DNA of 64,000 bases from Hyparrhenia diplandra. Its lineage: Eukaryota; Streptophyta; Magnoliopsida; Poales; Poaceae. The stretch spans positions 1 through 64,000 of the forward strand of contig JADLZK010005528.1 of assembly GCA_015847255.1 (NCBI GenBank), read 5' to 3'. Position numbers and translations under genes: made by a program. The notes below the pieces were generated by a model. It worked only from the letters and a program-made list of their open reading frames with translations. It did not search any database and was not told the DNA's origin. Position 1 is the stretch's first letter, and each line of letters opens with the position of its first letter. Below, in pieces: positions 56,173 through 64,000 of this stretch.

Positions 56173-57640
56173 ATGCCACCTAAGGACGCGAAGTAAGGGG
56201 AGAGGTCGAGGGCGAGGTCGAGGTCGAGGTCGAGGTGATGCCCAGCCGGAGGGCGACACCCAAGCGGAGCTACGAGCCACAGATTCGGGCATTGCAGAAT
56301 GAGGTGCGGACTCTTAGGCGGGCTGCTCGTGGTGCTACCCCCGATGGCGCGGTGGTAGCCAGACCCCTCGCCTCGATGGCGGAGATGCTACCTCTGATGA
56401 TGTAGATGCTGCCCCTGATGGTAGAGGTGCTACCCAACTTAATACCGGAAATGATGGTCGTCAAAGCGGGGTGTCACTAAAAGAGTGGGTTCGCTTGAAG
56501 CTAGACAGTTTTGATGGAACTGGAACTCCTATACAGGCTGCGATTGGCTTTCTTATATTGAGATGCGGTTGGATGCCTTTGAGGTGTTACCTCAAGATAA
56601 AGTTCGCTATGCTCTCGCAAATCATGAAGGGTGAGGCTCAAATTTGGTGGAGAGGTATACAGTCAGCTAGGACTGCTGCTCATGGTGTTCCCACTTGGTC
56701 TGAGTTTGTTGCACAATTTGAGAGGAGATTCTACTCAGCTGCTTTCTTGGATAAGATGCAAATTGACCTAAATAATTACACACAAGACAAGATGACTGTT
56801 GCAGAATATGAGGTGGGATTTAATAAGCTTGTTCGCTTTGTCCCTCATGTAGCCACTAATGATGCAGAGAAGGCTAGGCGATTCCGGCAGGGTTTGAGAC
56901 CTTTTATTCGCCATATGCTTGGTGCTTTTCCGATTCATCGATTTTTTTCGCACCATGGTTGAGTTGAGCTTCAGGGTGTTGAGCTCCAGCAGTCTTATAC
57001 TGAGGATATTCGTAAAGCATCTGGAGCAGAACAACAGAAGGGACATGCAGAGAAGAAAGGACAATCTGGTGGTCCTATCCATAATAAGCACAAGGGTCAG
57101 CAGCGTCATCATCCATACCAAGGTGGATCTTCTCAGGGGCGTTCTTCAGGGTCTGGTGCTCAGTTTCGTGCTGTGGTTAAGCCTGGTTTTGGCCTAGTGT
57201 GCTTTAGGTGTGGGGATTCACATATGCAAAGTGACTGCTCTTGGAAAGGGAATTGTTCAATTTGTGGTCACTTTGGCCACAAGGACGTCGTGTGTCGCAA
57301 AAATCCCAATGGGAAAATTAAGTGGGAGAAGGTGACTTCTTCTGTTGGCTCTTCTTCGAGGGGTTCACTTCATGTGATGGCTTCGCTCCGACTCCACAGT
57401 TCTTACCGGCTCCTCCACCGCAACAATACCTTCCTGCACCTACCGGAGGTTATTGGTTGCCTCCACCAGCTGCTCCCTTGGCTCATGCCCCAGCTTTACC
57501 TCACCAGTGGCCTGCACCACCGACAGTGACGATGGTTGGGACTTCTTCTGCACAAGATGTGGGGGTTTCTACTTCACGTGCACCACCTGGGCTATACACC
57601 TTGCCTTCTGCTGAGTCCGGAGGACCTTAGCGATGTGGTG
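56173..57640 (+). pseudogene. gag of chromovirus K
   Basis: The ATG at 56173 starts a short basic leader but meets TAA at 56194. The adjacent frame carries an Arg-Gly repeat (RGRGRGRGRGRG, from a GGTCGA-type DNA repeat). The capsid domain is in frame at 56471-56962, with LKLDSFDGTGTPIQAA, then GEAQIWWRGIQSA and WSEFVAQFERRFYS. A shift near 56950 leads to the nucleocapsid frame with two zinc knuckles (57200-57295): CFRCGDSHMQSDC, one residue shorter than usual between Cys and His, and CSICGHFGHKDVVC, the standard spacing. A Pro-rich tail (about 57400-57600) follows in yet another frame. The protein would form particles; as given, it needs at least four frame repairs. Confidence 0.82.
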
Positions 57641-58520
57641 ACAGGTATCTTACCCGTGGACTCTCATGATGCTCGCATTTTGTTTGATTCTGGTGCTAGT
57701 TTTTCTTTTGTATCATTCGACTTCGCTAGAAAGGCGGGTTTATCATCACAAAGAATTGGAGAGTCGGTCATAGTCAGTTCCCCTAGTGGACTTATTTCTA
57801 GTTGTCTTGTTTGCCAGGGGGTGTTCTATTGCTATTGGTGATGAGGTGTTCATTGCCAACCTAGTGATGATTAGTTTGGAGCCCTTTGATGTTATTCTAG
57901 GCATGGACTGGCTTTCTCAATATCATGCAATGATCTCTTGCTATTGGAAGACAGTTACCTTGTTGGCTCCGTCTGGGGAGGAGATTGTATACCAAGGAAG
58001 TGGTTTAAAATATACACTCTCTTTCTTATGTGCACTTTTTCTTGAAAGATGGATGGTGAAGTCAGGTGCTCTTTGGTCCCTTGTAGAAGGGCAAGATATT
58101 GTCTCACGTATTGAGGATATTCCTATTGTACGCATGTTTCCTGATGTGTTTCCCCAAGAGCTTCCAGGGTTGCCTCCTGGTAGAGAGCAAGATTTTCAGA
58201 TTGAACTTGTTCCTGGGACGAGACCAATTTATAAGACCCCTTACAAGATGGCTCCCGTGGAGCAAGTGGAGCTAAAGAAACAATTGGATGATCTTCTAGA
58301 AAAGGGTTTTATCCGACCAAGCAAGTCTCCATGGGCTTTCCCTGTTTTGTTCGTGGAGAAGAAGGATGGTACTAAGAGGCTTTGTGTTGATTACCGAGCC
58401 CTTAATCAAGTGACTATCAAGAATAAGTACCCACTACCTCGTATTGATGCTTTATTTGATCAATTGAAGGGTGCAAAGGTGTTTTCTAAGATTGACTCGC
58501 AACTGGTTATCACCAACTGA
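57640..58520 (+). pseudogene. Protease and N-terminal RT of K
   Basis: Protease: FDSGASFSFVSFDFARKAGL, with the catalytic Asp at 57686, in frame 57536-57841. A shift near 57830 leads to frame 57786-58520, beginning in the second half of the protease (FDVILGMDWLSQYHAMISC). RT then starts with RMFPDVFPQELPGLPP, KGFIRPSKSPWAFPVLF and KRLCVDYRALNQVTIKNKYP. The frame ends at TGA 58518-58520, inside the motif that carries the first catalytic Asp (..VFSKID..), through a small indel near 58500. RT copies the RNA into cDNA. Confidence 0.85.
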
Positions 58521-59726
58521 GAATTAGAGAAAGAGGACATTGAGAAAACTGCGTTTAGCACAAGGTATGGGCATTATGAGTATACTGTTATGTCTTTTGG
58601 ACTAACAAATGGCCCTGCTGCTTTTATGGGAGCGATGAACAGGATGCTACATGAATATTTGGATGTCTTTGTTGTGGTATTCATTGATAATATATTGGTG
58701 TACTCCAAATCTAAGGAAGAGCATGAGGTGCATCTTAGATTACTATTGGAGGCCCTTCAGAGGAACAAATTTTATGCTAAGCTAAAGAAGTGTGCTTTCT
58801 GGTTGACAGAAGTGGCTTTTCTTGGTCATGTCATCAACCAACATGGTGTTACCGTTGATCCTAAGAATGTCGCATCAGTAGTGAATTGGAAAAGGCCAAC
58901 TAGTGTGACTGAGGTCAGAAGTTTCTTAGGTCTTGCTGGCTATTACCGCCGTTTTGTGAAGAATTTCTCTATCATTGCCAAGCCAATGACACGGCTCACA
59001 CAGAAAGGGGTTGCTTTTATTTGGAGTCAAGAGTGTGAGCACAGTTTTTGTACCTTGAAGGATAAACTTGTGAATGCTCCTATTCTTACCTTGCCTGAGC
59101 CAGGCAAAAGATATACAGTGTATACTGATGCTTCTCGTATTGGATTGGGTTGTGTGCTTATGCAAGAAGGAAAGGTTATCTCTTATGCATCACGACAATT
59201 GAAGACTCATGAGCAGAACTATCCTACTCATGACCTGGAGTTGGCAGCGGTGGTTTTTGCATTAAAACTCTGGAGGCATTATCTTTATGGAGAGTCTTGT
59301 GATATTTTCACAGATCATAAGAGTCTCAAATATATCTTCACACAGAAGGAGTTAAACATGAGACAAAGGAGATGGTTAGAGTTGATCAAGGACTATGATC
59401 TCAACATACAGTATCATCCAGGCAAAGCAAATGTAGTGGCAGACGCACTTAGTAGGACTGGTGTTCCTAAGACTTTAAATCCTTTGATAGGGGAGTTTGA
59501 TAGGATGAACATTTCCTATTGTTATGTTGGTGTAGCACAGGCTGAGACGCAGTTGATAATTGAGTCTGCGCTATTCCGAGCGAGCGAGAAGCTCAAAAGC
59601 ATGATCGTCTCCTTCAGGAAGTTAGGAGGCGGATCGCTGAGGGTAGACCAAGAGAATTCAGCATTGATGAACATGGCGCAGTTCGGCTTCGAGGTCGCCT
59701 TTGTGTTCCTCAAAAGGCCGAGGTGA
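58521..59726 (+). pseudogene. C-terminal RT and RNase H of K
   Basis: Frame 58590-59726 resumes RT at VMSFGLTNGPAAFMGAMNRM. The catalytic box reads FIDNILVYS: the second of the two metal-binding Asp residues is Asn (codon AAT at 58689-58691), which should abolish polymerase activity. The thumb and connection follow (AFLGHVINQHGV, FLGLAGYYRRFVKNFS). RNase H (about residues 195-310) has YTVYTDASRIGLGCVL, EQNYPTHDLELAAVVFAL, CDIFTDHKSLKY and GKANVVADALSR, so its acidic residues are intact. The frame runs off into a shifted tail near 59640 before integrase. Confidence 0.88.
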
Positions 59727-61072
59727 AGATGGATATCCTTAAGGAAGCCCATCGTACCCCATACACCATTCATCCTGGAGAGACTAAGATGTATAGAGAT
59801 TTGAAGCCACATTTTTGGTGGAAGAGGATGAAGGTGGATATAGCTAAATATGTTGCATCTTGTGGGGTATGCCAACAGGTAAAAGCAGAGCACAAGAGAC
59901 CAGCAGGTAAACTACAACCTTTGGAAATTCCAGAGTGGAAGTGGGAGTATATCACTATGGACTTTGTGGTTGGTCTACCTCGTTCACCGTGAGGGATGGA
60001 CGCTATATGGGTCGTGGTGGATAGGCTAACTAAGGTGGCACATTTTATACCAATCAAGAGTACTCACACAGCTTGTGATCTAGCGCCCATCTATGTTTCC
60101 CAAATTGTGAGGTTGCATGGTGTACCAAAGTCTATTGTTTCTGATCGAGATGCAAAGTTTGTATCCTTGTTTTGGGAGAGTTTTCAGGATGCAATGGGTA
60201 CCAGGCGAGATTTAAGTGTAGCATTTCACCCACAGACAGATGGTCAATCAGAGCGAACCATTCAGACACTAGAGGATATGTTGCGTTGTTGTGTGCTTTC
60301 TTGGAAAGGCAGTTGGGAGGACCATTTGGCTCTAGCTGAATTTTCTTATAATAATAGTTATCATTCCAGCATTAAAATGGCTCCATTTGAGGCTTTATAT
60401 GGACGGAGATGTAGGTCACCGCTATGTTGGGATTCTGTTGGCGAGAGGGCTCTTATAGGTCCTGATTGGATCCAACAAACTGTTGATAAGGTTGCTGAAG
60501 TGCGTCATAATCTTGTAGCAGCACAAAGTCGACAAAAGAAATATGCTGATGTGAGAAGAAGTGTGCTGGAGTTTCAGGTTGGTGACCATGTTCTATTGAG
60601 GGTGTCACCGACCAAAGGTGTTGTAAGGTTCGGAATAAAAGGAAAACTTAGCCCAAGATACATTGGTCCATTCTTGGTCATTGAACGCATTGGGAAGCTA
60701 GCTTATAGATTGGAGCTGCCACAATCCATGAATGGAGTGCATAATGTTTTTCATGTCTCGATGTTGCGGAAGTATTTGCATGATCCAGAACAGAAGATTG
60801 AGCTCGGACCTATCACCATTGAACAAGACCTTACTATTAAGTCTTATCCTGTGCGTATATTGGAATTCTCGGATCGTGTATTGAGGAGGAAGGTGATCAA
60901 GAGAGTCAAGGTACTCTGGTCAAATCAAACAGAGAGGGAAGCAACATGGGAGCTTGAAGAGCTCATGCGCAAGGAGTACCCTGATCTTTTTCGAAATGGT
61001 AAGTTTAAGATTTCCTCCAAATTCCTTTATGTAGTAGGCATCGGCGAGAATTCGAGGACGAATCCTTTTTAA
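59700..61072 (+). pseudogene. Integrase with C-terminal chromodomain-like segment of K
   Basis: Frame 59723-59992 holds the zinc-binding domain (His residues in EAH and TIHPG, Cys residues in SCGVCQQVK) and the first catalytic Asp (YITMDFVVGLP). It ends at TGA 59990-59992, which by context looks like a CGA to TGA transition. The same frame reopens at once (59996-61072) with VVDRLTKVAHFIP, IVSDRDAKF (second Asp) and FHPQTDGQSERTIQTLEDML (Glu). A GPF-type module follows (LSPRYIGPFLVIERIG). Residues about 277-335 (RVLEFSDRVL is read here as RILEFSDRVLRRKVIKRVKV, then EATWELEELMRKEYPDLF) resemble a chromodomain, which in chromoviruses directs integration to particular chromatin. Only one stop interrupts an otherwise long intact gene. 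Confidence 0.88.
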
Positions 61073-61083
61073 GGGGGGAAGAA
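61066..61083 (+). other. Polypurine tract of K
   Basis: A purine run AAGGGGGGAAGAA abuts the 3' LTR start (TGTAATATCC at 61084). Confidence 0.85.
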
Positions 61084-63174
61084 TGTAATATCCAGAAAAA
61101 AAAAATCAACATAATTATTGTTTAAGCCAAATGGGCTTTGAGAGGAGACATGCTTTTGGGCCTAAAAAAAAATATTAGAGTCCAGGATCAAGTTACGTAA
61201 GGGGTAGAAAATTCCACCGTGACTCCTCTCGGTCTCTAGTCGATCCGAAGTTCTCGTTCTCGCGTGAGGAGTAGGAGACGGCGGCGGCGCTCTGCATCTC
61301 GTCTCTCCGTCGCTGGGGGTTTCGCGTGCAGTCAGGTGAGTGGGGGGCGCTCTCCAGATCAGCGCAAGAACTGGGCATCTGCTGCTCCTACTCATCGTGC
61401 CTGTACACTTCTTGGTGCAGAACGCAAAGTGCAGTAGCCCTGGCAGACCACATATCAGGGAGGGACCAAAAGGGAGAACTCTTGTATAGGTAATTAATAG
61501 ATCCGAATTTGTTTTGTTCCATATGATTCTGTAGTCAGATGACCTTCATCCCTTGGCAAATCTCGACTGAAATCTGAAGCCACATTCTCCGTATTGCTAT
61601 GGCAGTTTTATTTCTTTATCACAATGCCGATCTAGTTAATAGCATCATGGTTATCAAATCTTAGGAGACGGTGGCATAATGTGGTAGCTAGTTGAGGTCA
61701 ACTTAATTATGTATTTTATTCCTTATGTACGGGAGCCCTCAATGTTGGTTCAGTTCATGGCAGCTAGGATTACCTGATGTCGACTAGATGCAGTTTTGGC
61801 AGGAGTCTGGAGAATGTTGCTTTGTGTCCAAGATTAAAAATATATATATATGTAGTACATGAACCAAACTAATTTGGGATGAGTACGAGTTGTAGGAAAA
61901 ATTTTCATAGATAATTATAGTGTACTCAAACATGGGATTTGCTGTCCTATTAAAAATAATTATGACAATAGCAAGATACCTGCCCTGAAATAGATATGTG
62001 GCTATTGGGCATAACTTAACTGTTTTACGGATTTCTTTTGCCAACTAGAAATATGGGAGTGATCGACTAAGCGTAGAGAGGCGTGTATCTACTCATTATA
62101 TGTTGTCCATGATTTATTGAGTAGTTCCATATATTTATTTGTACCAGGAAGTGGGTCTCATAACCATACTTGACGTGCTTGTTGGGATTGCTTTCTTCGA
62201 CGAAAAGGCAAGTAACGTAGGGGTGTGGCCAATGCTATGTTTATATTCATGTCTTGCATCCTTTTGGAAATTAATGAAGTACATTATGTCAAGATTAATA
62301 ATATGGATCATTGCATTGCTTGTCGATTTATATCTTGCTTTCATATTCAATTATTGATCATGGATTGGATGCCTATTGTTTTCTTGAATTATTGGTCATT
62401 GTGGGTTGATGCTTTACTAAGCAATTTGGAGTTATATATTCATGTCGATCATTCATATGCATACATATGCATTTCATATGGAGTTAAAGGCCGGTCATTG
62501 CCATCGTGCTATGACTAGTACCCGTACATGGAGTTGCATGAGAGGTTGGCACCGCCCAACACAAAACTCTCAATGGAGTTGCATCATAGCATGCATACAT
62601 CAATTAATTGATGAATTGGGAGAATATTATTGCTCTTGTTGAGGATATACTCAAGTCGTGCCGTGATGTTTGAATGTCGCAACAATGTGGACTTGCATAA
62701 TTTATTTATGGGTTATGGTTGTATGTTTTTCAAAGCTAATAAATCAACATGTGTGAGATGTGTTTATATTCATAGCCGTTGCTTGCTGAGTTTATCTCAC
62801 CCCTTAAAATCTTCTGGTGAATGATCATATTTGTCAAGCATGATGGGCTTGGGGATTAGATGCATACACGTGTCGCTTCATCACCACTGGATTAAATGTT
62901 TATGTCTTAAGAATTCAGTTTGCATTATCTCACTTTGTCTAAGTTAAAGCATTGTTGGAGTAAACCTAATTACTTTCTTCGAGACGTTATAATTCCTTGG
63001 TGTAACCCGTGGATCCTATGCTTAATTTGTTTAGCTATTTTGTTGATATTCCCTTAAATATAATAATATTTGAGACATGTGATTCTTGTTCTTCTTTGCG
63101 TTTTCAAATAAGTTGCTGTGTCCAAATTCTCTATTTTTTGTGTAATATCAGTTTGTAAAAAGTAGGGTGTTACA
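61084..63174 (+). repeat. 3' LTR of K (2091 bp)
   Basis: It is collinear with 53908-55992 with about twenty small differences seen by eye, several of them C/T or G/A at CpG (for example ACGTATC against ACATATC). It ends GTGTTACA and is followed by the TTGAG target duplication. Confidence 0.93.
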
Positions 63175-64000
63175 TTGAGAGCTGTTCGCCTTTGACCGCG
63201 ACGTCCCGGGATCTCTTTCTGGATAGCCTTCTGCAGTGCCTCCATGATGAGCCTTTCCTCGTCATTTAGGTGCATAGCGGTCTTGCGCTCAATCAACCCT
63301 TGTAGCCTTTTCGGGTTGCTCGTTGATCGTCTTCAGCTTCTCCTTCCGACTTTAGCCTTTCGTACTCATGTAGATCGGTTTTGATATTTGTTCGGGGCTT
63401 GCATGCGTGAGTTTGCCCCGATTCGGCCCCCCCTTCTTGACTTGTTCCTTTTCGGCCTTTCTTGACGTTGGTGTTCTCCTTCGTCTTCAAGGGTTCTTTC
63501 GTTTCGCCGAGATGTTGGATAGGCCTTCGCCGGTGGACCCGATGTCGGGGAGCTTACGGACGGGTAAGTGGGGTGCGAGCTGTAGCCACCATAAAGATTT
63601 CCTTTAGTCATAGCTTTGGGTCGCCACTCCTTCCATCTGGGGTAGGTTCTGTGATGTTGACCCTCCCCGGGTTGTCCCCGTTGCCCGACGATCGACTTTG
63701 TTGAGGGTTCTTGGCCGGTGGATGATGCACTCCTCACGGGGTTCTTATCAATGTGAGCCCTCTTTTGCGCCCTCCAAAGGAATCTCCAATCTTCTCTTGA
63801 GTAGTCTTGGCGCTCCTTGAATACGGCGTATCTTTGCGTTGCGTAGTCCTCGTAGGAAACCGAAAAGGTAATCTGATTTGGTGTCCGGTGGTTATATCGA
63901 ATTTCGCCTTCTTTCTCCGTTGGAGTAGTGTTGGCTGAAAAATGTTTCCGAAGTTGGAGTAGCTTCCCTTATCCAAACCGGAGTTGGAGTTGTACTTCGA
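63175..64000 (-). pseudogene. gag N-terminal part of element H
   Basis: The - strand text continues the interrupted gag of H. From 63976 leftwards it has FGNIFQPTLLQRRKKAKFD. Nearby frames are rich in acidic and aromatic residues (around 63850-63770), followed by a Pro/Ser/Gly-rich region (63737-63520). A Lys/Arg/Glu-rich stretch comes next (63490-63300), then DEERLIMEALQKAIQKEIPG (about 63250-63195), ending at the K insertion. Frames change several times. The start codon, leader and 5' LTR of H lie beyond the right edge. The link with 52760-53907 is inferred from strand, the shared target duplication and continuity of the reading direction. Confidence 0.65.

Larger units (their letters stand above)
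53908..63174 (+). mobile_element. Complete chromovirus-type Ty3/gypsy retrotransposon K
   Basis: Two LTRs (53908-55992 and 61084-63174) flank a primer site, gag, protease, RT, RNase H, integrase with a C-terminal chromodomain-like segment, and a polypurine tract. The 9.27-kb element is inserted in the gag gene of H with a near-perfect 5-bp target duplication. By eye the LTRs differ at about twenty small sites, so insertion was fairly recent. The chromodomain and tRNA-Met-type primer site place it among chromoviruses, probably the Tekay/Del group. It is inactivated by frameshifts, stops and an RT active-site change. Confidence 0.9.

Noticed and set aside
1..64000. CRISPR arrays, tRNA or rRNA genes, prokaryotic operons
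   Set aside because: No regularly spaced identical short repeats with unique spacers, no tRNA or rRNA signature, and no prokaryotic gene organisation was seen. The repeat content is that of a plant nuclear genome.

Overview
The window is plant nuclear DNA, most likely from a grass or another large-genome monocot, and consists almost wholly of nested LTR retrotransposons. I see no ordinary host gene, tRNA, rRNA, CRISPR array or prokaryotic feature. The plant assignment rests on three things: Athila-type elements with a tRNA-Asp-like primer site, Tat-lineage and chromovirus Ty3/gypsy elements with a tRNA-Met-like primer site, and GC-rich tracts inside multi-kilobase LTRs. The species cannot be named from the sequence.

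Layout, left to right. 1-4114 is the 3' end of an Athila-like element (family A). 4115-12604 is a rearranged cluster of a second Athila-like family (B): a + strand 3' end with half an LTR, then a - strand copy with gag and protease, then an LTR piece in the opposite direction. 12605-24410 is a third family (C): a + strand 3' end and LTR, then a nearly whole - strand element with gag, protease, an Athila ORF1-like gene with its own TATA box, a triplicated LTR/primer-site junction and a 5' LTR. C sits in the gag gene of a - strand Ty3/gypsy element D (24411-30355). D sits just behind the 5' LTR of a related element E (30437-34208). E abuts the 3' region of a - strand Tat-lineage element H. H (34209-~39426, 51623-53907, 63175-64000) is the backbone of the right half. 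It is split by a family A array (~39427-51622: 3' internal region, LTR, internal region with gag-protease, LTR) and by a + strand chromovirus K (53908-63174, 2.1 kb LTRs, near-perfect 5-bp target duplication).

How the parts relate. Families A, B and C carry gag and protease but no visible reverse transcriptase or integrase, so they look non-autonomous. They share a 3' non-coding module and a stem-loop near the LTR end. H has gag, protease, the start of RT, RNase H and integrase; most of its RT is gone at the edge of the A insertion. K has every domain but carries frameshifts, a stop inside integrase and a substitution in the RT catalytic box. Nothing here looks able to transpose unaided.

The most unusual items are: a small apparently spliced gene with TATA box and AATAAA on the strand opposite to H's pol (34819-35757); the triplicated LTR-end/primer-site unit (22676-22881); two multi-kilobase inverted repeats made of LTRs (4.1-8.86 kb and 13.0-18.4 kb); a three-LTR-type array with two successive protease modules (39.4-51.6 kb); and non-coding blocks shared by three otherwise distinct families. 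Repeated copies differ at recurring short motifs in a way that could be consensus error, so single-base frameshifts should be read with caution.
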